DNA of 64,000 bases from positions 310,001 to 374,000 of the forward strand of contig BSNO01000004.1 of NCBI GenBank assembly GCA_030160035.1. The letters run 5' to 3'. This DNA is from Rhizobium albus. Its GTDB lineage: Bacteria > Pseudomonadota > Alphaproteobacteria > Rhizobiales > Rhizobiaceae. The notes under the pieces were generated by a model. The model saw only the letters and a program-made list of their open reading frames with translations. It was not told where the DNA came from and searched no databases. Below are positions 9,229-18,092 of the stretch, piece after piece. The position numbers were made by a program, and so were the translations under genes. How positions within the stretch are numbered: the first letter of the stretch is position 1; every line of letters begins with the position of its first letter.

Positions 9229-9247
9229 ATTGTTAAGTGTCAACAAT
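9229..9247. promoter_or_regulatory. Candidate GntR operator upstream of operon A
   Basis: Perfect inverted repeat ATTGTTAAGTGTCAACAAT (6-bp arms, 7-bp spacer). On the minus strand it contains TTGTTGACA, the core shared with the sites at 16370 and 16522. It lies upstream of tctC1 and just downstream of the enolase-family gene. Confidence 0.6.
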
Positions 9248-9265
9248 TTATTTCGGATAGCGCGA

Positions 9266-10381
9266 TCAGTCTAGCGCGACCCGCGTCTCGCGGAACGCAT
9301 CCTCGTTCAGAGTGAGGCCGAGGCCCGGCCGCTCGGGGATCTTGATCATGCCGTTCACCGGCTTCGGCGCATCGGTGAACATCATTTCGCCCACCGCGAC
9401 CATGCCCAGATGCCACTCCACGATCCAGCCATTCATCATGCCGGCGAGCAGATGCATGTTGAACAGCGGCCAGCCGCCGCCATTGGCGATCGGCATGTTG
9501 TAGATCTGCGCGAGGTGCGCGATCTTGCGCGCCTCCGTATAGCCGCCGCAATAGGTCACGTTCGGCTGCAGGATGTCGAGCGACTGGTGCTCGACGAATT
9601 CGCGCACGCGCCAGCGATGGCCTTCCATCTGGCCGGCAGCGATCGGAATCTTCGTGTGGCGACGCAGGTCGCCGAGCGCGCGTGCATCGTTCTGCGTCAG
9701 CGGCTCCTCGAACCAGGTGATCCCGCAATCCTCGATCTCGCGGCAGAGATATTTGGCCTCGACCGGATTGAAGAGGTAATTGGCGTCGATCATCAGGTCG
9801 ATCTCGGAGCCGACCGCGTCCCGAATGGCCTTGACGCGGCGGGCATCCTCGCGCCAGCCGCCTTTGTCGACCGCAACGACCGATTTCAACGCCTTGAAAC
9901 CATTCGAGACATGCAGTTTGGCGGCTTCGCCGAGAAGATCGATGTCGTATTGCGGGAAGCCGAAGGTGACGTAGCAAGGCACTTCGCTTCGCGCACCGCC
10001 GAGCATGGCGGCAATTGAGCGGCCCTCCTTCTTGCCGATGATGTCCCACAGCGCGATGTCGAGGCACGACAGCGCCATCGAGATCGTGCCGCTCATGGCG
10101 CGCGGGTTGAGCTTCTGCCAGACGCGCTGATGGATCTTCTCCAGATCGCGAACATCCATGCCTTTGACGCAAGGCAGAATGTGCTTCTCGAGCGCGACAA
10201 TCACCGCGCGCGATAGGAAGTGCCCCGTCAACCCGTAGCCGACGATGCCTTCATCGGTCTTCACCTGGCAAAAGACGAAATGCGTCTGCTCCTCGCGGCC
10301 GTACCCTTCGACGCGACCTTCGAGAAGCGGAATCTCGATCGAGAAACCATGCAGGCTGGCTTTGATGTCTTGAATGATCAT
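9266..10381 (-). CDS. Mandelate racemase/muconate lactonizing enzyme family protein with atypical active site
   Basis: 371-aa enolase-superfamily protein with the capping domain plus C-terminal barrel. Metal-ligand positions D199 (IDAN) and E225 (WFEEP) are kept. The KxK motif reads K166-S-V168, so the usual catalytic second Lys is lost. The third metal ligand is Gln in GQMEG (Q251, with E253 nearby), and the usual catalytic His block is NGGGW at 300-304. It therefore cannot use the standard Lys/His acid-base pair and may be a distinct subgroup with another chemistry. The ATG at 10381 is divergent from the dehalogenase gene, sharing an 82-bp promoter region with operator-like sequences. Transcription runs towards operon A, but an operator lies between. 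Confidence 0.87.
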   Translation of the reverse strand: MIIQDIKASLHGFSIEIPLLEGRVEGYGREEQTHFVFCQVKTDEGIVGYGLTGHFLSRAVIVALEKHILPCVKGMDVRDLEKIHQRVWQKLNPRAMSGTISMALSCLDIALWDIIGKKEGRSIAAMLGGARSEVPCYVTFGFPQYDIDLLGEAAKLHVSNGFKALKSVVAVDKGGWREDARRVKAIRDAVGSEIDLMIDANYLFNPVEAKYLCREIEDCGITWFEEPLTQNDARALGDLRRHTKIPIAAGQMEGHRWRVREFVEHQSLDILQPNVTYCGGYTEARKIAHLAQIYNMPIANGGGWPLFNMHLLAGMMNGWIVEWHLGMVAVGEMMFTDAPKPVNGMIKIPERPGLGLTLNEDAFRETRVALD

Positions 10382-10408
10382 GACGCACCTCCCTTTGTCA
10401 TCTGCGCC

Positions 10409-10446
10409 ATTGTCTAGCCGAGTTCATTATTGTAGACAATCGACAA
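10409..10446. promoter_or_regulatory. Divergent promoter region with GntR operator-like repeats
   Basis: ATTGTCTA at 10409-10416 is the exact reverse complement of TAGACAAT at 10433-10440. The right-hand copy is part of ATTGTAGACAATCGACAA (10429-10446), which matches the TTGTTGACAATCGAC element at 16522 in 14 of 15 positions. It sits between the divergent enolase-family and dehalogenase genes and could control both. Confidence 0.6.
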
Positions 10447-10463
10447 AATGGGAGGAAGTGATC

Positions 10464-11411
10464 ATGAATCAGGATGCTTTGCCGACGCTCGTCCAGTCGA
10501 ACCGTTTGATGGAGGGATTCCGCGTCGAGAAGGTGAAGACGCGAGGCGCAGAAATTCATGTCGCCATCGGCGGCGAGGGGCCGCCGCTGCTTCTGATCCA
10601 CGGCAATCCGCTGACCCATGTGAGCTGGCACAAGGTCGCGCCGACGCTCGCCAAGTCGTTCACCGTAATCGCCCCAGACCTGCGCGGCTACGGCGACAGC
10701 TCAAAGCCCGATGGCGGGGAGGATCACGCGGCCTACACGTTCCGCGCCATGGGCGAGGATAATTTCGATGTCATGGATCATTTCGGCTTCGATCGCTTCC
10801 AGATCGCCGGGCATGATCGTGGCGCCCGCGTCGGCTTCCGCATGGCGCTCGACCAGCCGCAGCGCGTCGAACGCCTCTGTGCGCTCGACATCGTGCCGAC
10901 GCATCATGTGCTGACCAATGTCTCCATGGGCTGGGGTCTGGAGAGCTATCACTGGTTCTTCATGGCGCAGAAGGCACCGTTCCCGGAGCGGCTGATCTGC
11001 GCCGATCTCGACTATTACATCCACTACAAGCTCAACAAGAAGGGCGTCGGCCTCGAGATCTTCACCAAGGAAGCGATGGCGGAGTATGTGCGTTGCACGA
11101 CGCCGGAGCAGATCCATTCGGTCTGCGAGGATTACCGCGCGACGGTGACACTCGATCTCGCGATGGACACAGCCGAATACGGCAAGCGCAAGATCGAGTG
11201 CCCGGTGATGGTGATCTGGGGCACGAACAGCCATTGCGGCCGCCACTTCAAGCCGGTCGAAGCCTGGAGCGAGTGGGCCGACGATGTCACGGGCTTCGGT
11301 GTGCCGACGGGTCATTACCCGGCAGAGCATCGGCCGGACATCATCTATCCGCTGTTCTTCGACTTCTTCACCGGCCGCAAGCCGCACTACGAGCCGGAAA
11401 GCGCCGCATGA
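10464..11411 (+). CDS. Haloacetate (fluoroacetate) dehalogenase-like alpha/beta hydrolase
   Basis: 315-aa alpha/beta hydrolase of the haloacetate dehalogenase branch. The chosen ATG at 10464 follows GGAGGAAG at 10451; the in-frame extension to 10374 is unlikely. Residues match those known for fluoroacetate dehalogenase with an offset of 8: nucleophile D118 in GHDRGAR, carboxylate-binding R119 and R122, D142, and the halide pocket H163-W164, with Y224 and the base H284 in PTGHYPAEH. The expected reaction is hydrolysis of a 2-haloacid to a 2-hydroxyacid, here perhaps yielding a hydroxy acid that feeds the neighbouring pathway. The stop overlaps the rhodanese start (ATGA). A non-halogenated ester or epoxide substrate cannot be ruled out. 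Confidence 0.85.
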   Translation: MNQDALPTLVQSNRLMEGFRVEKVKTRGAEIHVAIGGEGPPLLLIHGNPLTHVSWHKVAPTLAKSFTVIAPDLRGYGDSSKPDGGEDHAAYTFRAMGEDNFDVMDHFGFDRFQIAGHDRGARVGFRMALDQPQRVERLCALDIVPTHHVLTNVSMGWGLESYHWFFMAQKAPFPERLICADLDYYIHYKLNKKGVGLEIFTKEAMAEYVRCTTPEQIHSVCEDYRATVTLDLAMDTAEYGKRKIECPVMVIWGTNSHCGRHFKPVEAWSEWADDVTGFGVPTGHYPAEHRPDIIYPLFFDFFTGRKPHYEPESAA

Positions 11412-13030
11412 GGACAGGCACCGTCAAGCGCCTCCGCGCGGAAGAAGCGCGCCGACAAATTCACGGCCCGGGCGAAATTGCCTTTCTCGATGTGCGCGAA
11501 GCCGGGCAGTTCGGCGAGGGGCATGCGCTCTTCGCCATCCCTTGCGCCTATTCCCGGCTTGAAGCCCGCGTTCCCGATCTCGTACCGCGCCACACCGCAC
11601 CGATCGTCCTTGTCGATGATGGCGACGGCATAGCGGAACGCGCCGGCGCGCGGCTTGTGGACATGGGCTACAGCGATGTCGCCCTGATCGAAGGCGGCAT
11701 GCCCGCCTGGGCGGCGGCCGACTTCCCCGTCTACAAAGGCGTCAACGTTCCCTCCAAGGTGCTCGGCGAAATTGCCGAGGGCGTGTGGCACCCGAAAATG
11801 CTGAAACCCGAAGACCTTGCTGCCTGGAAGGCCGAGGATCGCCCGTTCCGGTTTTACGACGCGCGACCGCCCGTGGAATATGCCAAGATGCGCGTGCCGG
11901 GCGCCGAGTGCCTGCCGAACGGGGAACTCGCGCACCGGCTTCCCGCCATCGCCGAAAGTGAGACGCCGATCGTCATCACCTGCGCCGGCCGCACGCGCGG
12001 CATCATCGGCGCGATCGGCGTCATGCTTGCCGGCCACGCAGGGCCCGTCATGGCGCTTGAAAATGGCACCCAGGGCTGGGCGCTCTCCGGCGGCAAGCTG
12101 GAGCGTGGCAACAGCGCGGCGCCTTATCCTGAGCTCACAGATGCCCAGCGCGAGAAGAGCCGCGATACTGCTATGGCGCTTGCCGGCACATATGGCTTGG
12201 AAATTGCCGATCCGGTTCGCGTCGAAGCCCTTCTCACGGAGCCCGAAGCGACGACGTACCTGCTCGATGTCCGCTCGACCGAAGAAGCCAAGGCCGATCC
12301 GATCTCGGGCAGCGTCCATGCCCTTTCGGGCCAGCTGGTTCAGGCCACGGATCAATGGGTGGCGGTGCGCAATTCGCGCATTATTCTTCTGGACGATGGC
12401 GGCATGCGTGCCGCACTCGCGGCTTTCTGGCTGCATCAGCTTGGCTACGAACCCTACATCTGCCTGCTCGACGAAGCGATGCGCGCAACGCTCAAGCGCT
12501 TCAGTTCGTCGGAAGCGTTCAAGGCCCGCCCCAAATCTCCTGAGCCGCCGCCGCTGACGACCATCGATCCGGTGCGCGCTCGATATTGCGTGGCTTTGGG
12601 CGAGGCGATCCTTGTCGACATGCGCGGCTCGCTCGACTACCGCAAGGGCCATGTCGAGGGCACACGCTGGTTGGTCCGCCCGCGTGCAGAACGCCTGGCG
12701 ACGGCACTCGCCGGCAAGAGCGCCTATCTCGTTGCGGATGACATCCAAGCGGCCGCTTGGGCTGCGGAGGATCTACGCAAGGCAGGTGTGAAAGATGTCC
12801 GCGTCGTCGAAGGCGGCCATGCGGCGTTGATGAAAGCCGGTGCGTCTGTCGTCGAGACCCCCTACGAACCGTCGGATGCCGACGCCATCGACCATCTCTT
12901 CTTCGTGCACGACCGCCACGACGACAATCTGGAAGCCTCACGCCGCTATCTCGAATGGGAGACCGGCCTGATCGCGCAGATGGACGATATCGAGAAGGCG
13001 GCCTATCGCATCACCTCGCCAAAAGCCTGA
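11408..13030 (+). CDS. Multidomain rhodanese-like protein
   Basis: 540-aa protein made of four rhodanese-fold modules, roughly residues 5-110, 130-245, 260-385 and 400-505, each with a LDVR/YDAR/LDVR/VDMR-type first strand and a GG(M/H)-type end. Only the second has the catalytic loop Cys (C192, loop CAGRTRG); at the same place the others read VDDGDG, LDDGGM and VADD. Known rhodaneses transfer sulfane sulfur or bind anions, so one module could be active and three structural. The start at 11408 overlaps the dehalogenase stop by 4 bp, so the two are translationally coupled. The role in this pathway is unknown. Confidence 0.88.
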   Translation: MRTGTVKRLRAEEARRQIHGPGEIAFLDVREAGQFGEGHALFAIPCAYSRLEARVPDLVPRHTAPIVLVDDGDGIAERAGARLVDMGYSDVALIEGGMPAWAAADFPVYKGVNVPSKVLGEIAEGVWHPKMLKPEDLAAWKAEDRPFRFYDARPPVEYAKMRVPGAECLPNGELAHRLPAIAESETPIVITCAGRTRGIIGAIGVMLAGHAGPVMALENGTQGWALSGGKLERGNSAAPYPELTDAQREKSRDTAMALAGTYGLEIADPVRVEALLTEPEATTYLLDVRSTEEAKADPISGSVHALSGQLVQATDQWVAVRNSRIILLDDGGMRAALAAFWLHQLGYEPYICLLDEAMRATLKRFSSSEAFKARPKSPEPPPLTTIDPVRARYCVALGEAILVDMRGSLDYRKGHVEGTRWLVRPRAERLATALAGKSAYLVADDIQAAAWAAEDLRKAGVKDVRVVEGGHAALMKAGASVVETPYEPSDADAIDHLFFVHDRHDDNLEASRRYLEWETGLIAQMDDIEKAAYRITSPKA

Positions 13031-13053
13031 AGTTTCGTTTTCGGCTCTCCCAA

Positions 13054-13086
13054 CCCGCCGCTGGACGCAGTCCGCGGCGGGTTTTT
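13054..13086 (+). terminator. Rho-independent terminator after the rhodanese gene
   Basis: GC-rich stem CCCGCCGC / GCGGCGGG with an inner GGAC-GCA-GTCC extension, directly followed by TTTTT. It lies 23 bp after the rhodanese stop codon. Confidence 0.85.
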
Positions 13087-13111
13087 CGTGCGCTGTTCTT
13101 GCCGACAGAAA

Positions 13112-13140
13112 TAAAAAACCCGGCCGTCGAAACGGCCGGG
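13112..13140 (-). terminator. Rho-independent terminator of the second TTT operon
   Basis: Read on the minus strand: CCCGGCCGT-TTCG-ACGGCCGGG followed by TTTTTTATTT. It lies 47 bp after the tctA2 stop and, together with the plus-strand terminator at 13054, closes two convergent operons. Confidence 0.88.
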
Positions 13141-13186
13141 TGGAGAAGGGCGCGCCGGGGTCGGGCGCGCCGGCAGAGTTGAAAGA

Positions 13187-14725
13187 TCAGCTTGCTTCGG
13201 ATGCCGATCGCGACTCGGAGTTTTCGGCAGCCTGCTTCAGCTTTTTGCGCTTGGAGAGCGCCTGCATGATGATCGAGCCGATCATCAGCGCGAAGATCAG
13301 AAGCGCCCACGGGCGTTCCAGACCGTAGCTGATGAAGTCACCGCCGCTGATCTGGTTCGTGCGCAGCAGATTGCCTTCGAGCAGGCTGCCGAGCAGCAGA
13401 CCGACGACGGCGGCTGCAACCGGATAGCCGTAGCGCACCATGGCCCAGCCAAGCACCGAGAAGATCCACAACGTGATCGGACCGGACGCACTGCCTTCGA
13501 TGGCATAGGCACCGAAAGTCGACACGACGAGAACGCTGGGGATCAGGAACCGGAGAGGGACCCGAACCACGTAGCTGGCCACATAGACGAAGCCGAGACC
13601 GACGAAGAGCAGCAGGATCGCTTGCGCAAAGTTCGAGAAGATGAGCGCGTAGACGATGTCCTTGTTGTTGGCGATGAAGCTCGGGCCGCCGACGATATTG
13701 TGCATCGCGAAGGCCGCGAGCAAGATCGCGGTGGCGCCCCCCCCAGGAATGCCAAGCGCCAGCATCGTTGCCATGGCGCCGCCTTCCGACGAGGAGTTCG
13801 CGGATTCCGCCGCAATGACGCCCTTGGGGTTACCCTGGCCGAACGTATCTCCATCCGGAGCATTCCGCTTCGTTTCCGAATAGGAAAGAAGGTTGGAGAT
13901 CGAAGAGCCGACGCCTGGAATGGCACCGATCACGACACCGATGACCGACCCGCGCAAGATGATCGTCGGATAGACGAACGCTGTCTTCAGGCCGCTCAGG
14001 ATCTTGGAGAAGCTGATCTTGCGCGAGCCTTCGTCTTCGATGAGATAGGTCGTGTTGATGAGGCCGATCAACTGGCTCGCTGCCAGCAGGCCCATCATGG
14101 CGGGGATCTGCGGAATTCCATCGAGCAGCCACGGCACGCCCATCGTGCCTCGGATAAAGCCGGCCGTGTTCATGCCGATCGTGCCGAGCAGAACGCCGAA
14201 GACACCGGCAAGCAGGCCGCGGCTCATATGCCGGCCGGCGAGCGAGCCCAGCAGCAGCATGCCCCAGACCGCTACCGCGAACATCTCGAGAGGACCGAGC
14301 TTCAGGACCACGCTGGAAACGGGTGCGATCAGGAAGAACAGAAGCAGATAGCTTACGAGACAACCGAAGACCGACGACGCGAGCGCGACGCCGAGTGCCT
14401 GGTTGTGCTCGCCCTTTCGAGCCATCGGATAGCCGTCGAACGTCGTCGCGACGGCCGATGACGTTCCTGGAATGCCCATGAGAACGGCCGGGACGGAGCC
14501 ACCGAATCCAGCGCCCGTATAGATGGCGGTCAGGAAGATGATGGCCGGCAGGAAATCCATGTAGAGCGTTGCGGGCAAGGCAAATGCCATGGCCATCGTG
14601 ATCGAGATGCCTGGCATCGCGCCGAAGACGAGACCGATGACGAGGCCCGGCAGAAGGTAGAGCCAGGCATTAATGTCGGATGACAGAAGCGCGAACGCGC
14701 CGGAAACCGCATTGAGTTCGATCAT
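13187..14725 (-). CDS. tctA: TTT transporter large permease TctA (set 2)
   Basis: 512-aa large permease of the tripartite tricarboxylate transporter family, with typical Gly/Pro-rich blocks (FGAMPGISITMAMAFALPATLYMD, GAGFGGSVPAVLMGIPGTSSAVATTFDGYP, LALGIPGGGATAILLAAF). It ends in a basic, Ser-rich tail. It is the third gene of a complete tctC-tctB-tctA operon, 10 bp after tctB2, and clearly diverges from tctA1, so the two systems may carry different acids. The operon stops at a strong terminator. Confidence 0.93.
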   Translation of the reverse strand: MIELNAVSGAFALLSSDINAWLYLLPGLVIGLVFGAMPGISITMAMAFALPATLYMDFLPAIIFLTAIYTGAGFGGSVPAVLMGIPGTSSAVATTFDGYPMARKGEHNQALGVALASSVFGCLVSYLLLFFLIAPVSSVVLKLGPLEMFAVAVWGMLLLGSLAGRHMSRGLLAGVFGVLLGTIGMNTAGFIRGTMGVPWLLDGIPQIPAMMGLLAASQLIGLINTTYLIEDEGSRKISFSKILSGLKTAFVYPTIILRGSVIGVVIGAIPGVGSSISNLLSYSETKRNAPDGDTFGQGNPKGVIAAESANSSSEGGAMATMLALGIPGGGATAILLAAFAMHNIVGGPSFIANNKDIVYALIFSNFAQAILLLFVGLGFVYVASYVVRVPLRFLIPSVLVVSTFGAYAIEGSASGPITLWIFSVLGWAMVRYGYPVAAAVVGLLLGSLLEGNLLRTNQISGGDFISYGLERPWALLIFALMIGSIIMQALSKRKKLKQAAENSESRSASEAS

Positions 14726-14735
14726 GGCGCGATCC

Positions 14736-15203
14736 TCACAGAATGGTCAGCGGGAACGGAAACGGCGTGATCGTCCCGTAGCCGTAGATCAGGAATACGG
14801 TGAAAAGCGCGCTGAAGAGCAGGTTCACCCACCATCTCCGTTCACCGCAAATGGCGAGCGCCACTACCATGAAGATGAAGGTGGCGATGTCGAACCCGAT
14901 CGTCTCGAGCGAGAACGCGAGAAAGGCGAGCGCACCGATCAAAGCGAAGATGCGCATGAGGTCGGCAGGCGTTTCCTTCGGAAGCTCGTCTTCTTCGGCG
15001 GAGCCCCTCTGCGGAAAGAGACCCGGCAGCACGAGCGCGGCCAGAATGAGTGCGAGGATAGCGGCAGGCTGCACGAGCAAAAGATTGTTGACGCGCGTGG
15101 ATACGCCGCGGGCGTCGAGCAGATAGGCAATCACCACGCCTACGATGACGGTCAAGAGCAGCAGGTGACCCCACACGACCCTCCGTCCCGGTTTGGTGCT
15201 CAT
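14736..15203 (-). CDS. tctB: TTT transporter small permease TctB (set 2)
   Basis: 155-aa protein with four hydrophobic segments (about residues 10-28, 42-62, 82-105 and 110-148), placed between the binding protein and the large permease as expected for TctB. Sequence similarity within TctB is always low; assignment rests mainly on length, topology and operon position. Confidence 0.85.
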   Translation of the reverse strand: MSTKPGRRVVWGHLLLLTVIVGVVIAYLLDARGVSTRVNNLLLVQPAAILALILAALVLPGLFPQRGSAEEDELPKETPADLMRIFALIGALAFLAFSLETIGFDIATFIFMVVALAICGERRWWVNLLFSALFTVFLIYGYGTITPFPFPLTIL

Positions 15204-15272
15204 CGGAAACCTCTCCCTGATACGACTGAGCCGTCCGCAGGGGCGGACGGCTCTCGGTGAATTTGTCGTCGA

Positions 15273-16274
15273 TTACTGGCCCTGCAGAAGGTCGATATAC
15301 TGTTCCATCACGGCTGCGGTGCGGGCGAGCATCTGGTTGGACTCCTCCGGTCCGTACCAGTCGGTTGCAAGCTGCTGTGTCGTGAGGGCTTCGATAGCTG
15401 CAGGGTTCTTTGAAGCCGTCTCGATCGCCTGGACGAGGATCTGGAACGCTTCCGGGTTCGATTCCTGCATCGAGCCGTGCAGGCCCCAGCCGCGCTGCGA
15501 TCCAACGACGAAATCGGTTTCGGCGCCGAGAACGTCCGTGACGATCGCGCCTTCCCAATTGTCGCGCTGGCGGCTGTCGAATGTCAGGAGCGGGCGGATC
15601 TGCTCGGCGAGCGGCAGGAAGCCTTCACCACCGACGAGACCGATGTCGACGACGCCGCCTGCGGTTGCGTTACGAGCGGGGCCACCGCCATCATACGTGA
15701 CCATGCGGGTGGCTTCGAAGTCGATGTCGTTCGCTTCGCAAAGAATGCTGAAATTGACGAGGTCGGCGGAAGCCGGCTGCAGGCCGACAGACAGGCTCGT
15801 CGGATCTTCCTTGAGACGCGTGATGACGTCGTCGATCGACTGGATGTCGGAATCGGCGCTGGTCGCGAGAAGCGTGTAGTCCTGCGACGGCAGGTTGACC
15901 ATGTAGAAGTCTTCCAGCGTGAACTCGGCGTTTTGCGTCAGCATGTTCAGCGGAATGTAGGGAGCAGCAGACGTGCACAGGATGGTGTAGCCATCGTCCG
16001 GCTGCTGCAGGAAGAAGGTGTGACCGAGCAACGCACCGGCGCCGCCGCGGTTGATGATCGTCAGCGGCTGGCCAAGCGCTTCCTGCAGGAAGGGCGCGAA
16101 TGCGCGTGCGAGACGGTCGTTGTAGCCGCCCGTATCGAACGGCACGACGATGTTGATGGGGCGATCTGGAAAGCTGCCCTGGGCGCGCAGGATCGACGGC
16201 ATGCCGAGAGCAGCCATCGCCACGCCGCCACCGGCGACTTTCAGAACGTTACGACGAGAAAACTTGGAATTCAT
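15273..16274 (-). CDS. tctC: TTT substrate-binding protein TctC (set 2), Tat-type signal
   Basis: 333-aa periplasmic solute receptor of the TctC/Bug family. Unlike TctC1 it starts with a twin-arginine signal (SRRNVLK at residues 6-12, hydrophobic stretch AGGGVAMAALGMPSILRAQG), suggesting folded export through Tat. The mature part has FPDRPINIVVPFDTGGYNDRLARAF and INRGGAGALLGH, the two ligand-binding loop regions. It is the first gene of operon C, transcribed away from prpD3, with an operator-like sequence about 100 bp upstream of the start. Confidence 0.92.
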   Translation of the reverse strand: MNSKFSRRNVLKVAGGGVAMAALGMPSILRAQGSFPDRPINIVVPFDTGGYNDRLARAFAPFLQEALGQPLTIINRGGAGALLGHTFFLQQPDDGYTILCTSAAPYIPLNMLTQNAEFTLEDFYMVNLPSQDYTLLATSADSDIQSIDDVITRLKEDPTSLSVGLQPASADLVNFSILCEANDIDFEATRMVTYDGGGPARNATAGGVVDIGLVGGEGFLPLAEQIRPLLTFDSRQRDNWEGAIVTDVLGAETDFVVGSQRGWGLHGSMQESNPEAFQILVQAIETASKNPAAIEALTTQQLATDWYGPEESNQMLARTAAVMEQYIDLLQGQ

Positions 16275-16369
16275 TGTTGTCCTCCTGAGCTGTTCCAGCT
16301 CTTTGCCTTCAGGGGCCCGGGCCTTATGGTCATCCTCCCAAAGCCGTTCGAGAAGCTATGGCCCCATTA

Positions 16370-16385
16370 GTCGACTGTCAACAAT
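16370..16385 (-). promoter_or_regulatory. Candidate GntR operator for operon C
   Basis: GTCGACTGTCAACAAT; its reverse complement contains TTGTTGACAGTCGAC, which differs from the element at 16522 in one of 15 bases and has the opposite orientation. It lies 96 bp upstream of tctC2. Confidence 0.65.
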
Positions 16386-16521
16386 ATTTCAGATTGCGCT
16401 GCAATATCACTTTGACGCGTCGCAACATCGGCACGACAACGACTTTCTACCCCAAGATTGTAGGGTAATGTAGGTGCTCCGGCGGAATGGAGATCGCCAT
16501 TGGCAGGGAACCCGCGTCAAG

Positions 16522-16538
16522 TTGTTGACAATCGACAG
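16522..16538 (+). promoter_or_regulatory. Candidate GntR operator for operon B
   Basis: TTGTTGACAATCGACAG, 93 bp upstream of the prpD3 start. It contains a TTGT...ACAA dyad and is the best copy of the motif also found at 9229, 10429 and 16370. Confidence 0.65.
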
Positions 16539-16630
16539 AAACTCACGTTTGTTGCCGCCCGAGACCAGATGGGGCTCGGCGGCACCGTCGCGAGCTCCCG
16601 GTTCATCCAGGAAATTGCTAGGGAGGACAT

Positions 16631-18061
16631 GTGAAGATGACTGCAGCAGCCGCAAAGACCGCCCCGATCGAGAGCGCGTCGCTCACACTCGAAGTCGCCG
16701 AATTCGTCAAGAACGCGAAGCTGGCCGATCTTCCTGCCGTTGTCATCGAAAACGGCAAGAAGTCCATTCTTGATGGCCTTGGCCTGGCGCTGTCTGGCTC
16801 GGTGGCAAAGTCCGGCGAATATGTTCGCCAGCATCTCGACGATCTCGGTGCTGGAAGCGGCTCGGCGACCGTCATCGGTTCCAACCGCAAGGTCGCACCA
16901 CGTTTTGCCGCTTTTGCAAACGGCGTCGGTATCCATGCCGATGACTATGACGACACCCAGCTCGCCGTCGCCAAGGACCGCGTCTACGGTCTTCTGACGC
17001 ACCCGACCGCTCCCGCCCTCCCGTCCGCGCTCGCCATGGGCGAGACGCTCGGCTCGACGGGTGCAGACGTCATGCTCGCCTATCACATCGGTGTCGAAGT
17101 CGAGTGCAAGATCGCCGAAGCGATCAATCCGCGCCACTATCAGACCGGCTTCCACGCGACGGCCACCTGCGGCACCTATGCATCTGCTTCGGCCGCCGGC
17201 CGCCTGATGGGCCTCAATCTCGACCAGCTCCTGCGTGCGCTGTCGATGGCAGGCAGCCAGTCTGCCGGCCTTCGCGAAAACTTCGGCACGATGACCAAGC
17301 CGTTCCACGCTGGCCGTTCGTCCGAAAGCGGCATCGTCGCCGCGCAGTTCGCCTCCTATGGCTGGACCGCTGCGCCGACGATTCTCGAAGCACCGCGCGG
17401 CTTCTTCTCCGCTGCAGGCGGCGGCTACGATCACAATGCGATTTCCGGCAAGCTCGGCAACCCATGGACCTTCGACAGCCCCGGCGTCTCGATCAAGCCG
17501 CATCCGTCGGGTTCGCTGACGCACCCCGGCATGACCGAGATGCTGCGCCTCATCAAGGAGCACGGCATCAAGGCGGCGGACGTCGAGCATGTCCGCATCG
17601 GCACCAATCACAACATGCCGAACGCGCTCATCCATCACCGTCCGCAAAACGAGCTGCAGGCCAAGTTCTCCATGGAATTCTGCATGGCGATCCTGCTGCT
17701 CGAAGGCCGCGCCGGCTTGAACGAGTTCACCGACGAAGTTGTCCTGCGTGACGACGTCAAGGCGATGATCGAGAAGGTCGATTTCGTGGTCGACGATCGC
17801 GCTGAAGCCGCCGGCTACCACCTGATGACGACCTATATCGACATCAAGCTGAAGGATGGCCGCACGATTTCGGGTCTCGCCGATTTCGGCAAGGGCAGCC
17901 CGGCCAACCCGATGAGCTACGACGAAGTCGCCGCCAAGTTCCTCGAATGCGCCGAGTTCGCACGCTGGGATCAGGGCAAGGCGAAGGAAGTCGTCGGCGT
18001 CGTCGCCGAGTTCGAAAAGCTGTCCGATATCCGCGGACTGATGGCGCTCGTCAGCAACTGA
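16631..18061 (+). CDS. MmgE/PrpD family protein (prpD3)
   Basis: 476-aa MmgE/PrpD protein if translation begins at the GTG at 16631; an in-frame ATG two codons on (16637) is the alternative. GGGAGG at 16621-16626 suits the GTG better. Family markers are DDYDDTQ at 104-110, CKIAEAINP, FGTMTKPFHAGR and PGVSIKPHPSG. The same motifs occur in prpD1, so the two are paralogues occupying the same role in operons A and B. It is the first gene of operon B, divergent from the second TTT transporter, and is probably induced by the transported acid through the GntR regulator. Confidence 0.9.
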   Translation: MKMTAAAAKTAPIESASLTLEVAEFVKNAKLADLPAVVIENGKKSILDGLGLALSGSVAKSGEYVRQHLDDLGAGSGSATVIGSNRKVAPRFAAFANGVGIHADDYDDTQLAVAKDRVYGLLTHPTAPALPSALAMGETLGSTGADVMLAYHIGVEVECKIAEAINPRHYQTGFHATATCGTYASASAAGRLMGLNLDQLLRALSMAGSQSAGLRENFGTMTKPFHAGRSSESGIVAAQFASYGWTAAPTILEAPRGFFSAAGGGYDHNAISGKLGNPWTFDSPGVSIKPHPSGSLTHPGMTEMLRLIKEHGIKAADVEHVRIGTNHNMPNALIHHRPQNELQAKFSMEFCMAILLLEGRAGLNEFTDEVVLRDDVKAMIEKVDFVVDDRAEAAGYHLMTTYIDIKLKDGRTISGLADFGKGSPANPMSYDEVAAKFLECAEFARWDQGKAKEVVGVVAEFEKLSDIRGLMALVSN

Positions 18062-18092
18062 CGCTGCCACTCGAACGGACAGGAAGCATCCC

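Larger units (their letters stand above)
16275..16630. promoter_or_regulatory. Divergent intergenic region between tctC2 and prpD3
   Basis: A 356-bp gene-free stretch that must hold the promoters of operons B and C. It contains two inverted copies of the proposed GntR operator (16370 and 16522). It also has an imperfect hairpin at about 16554-16583 (GCCGCC-CGAG / CTCG-GCGGC) in the presumed prpD3 leader. The ribosome-binding site GGGAGG lies at 16621-16626. Confidence 0.6.
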
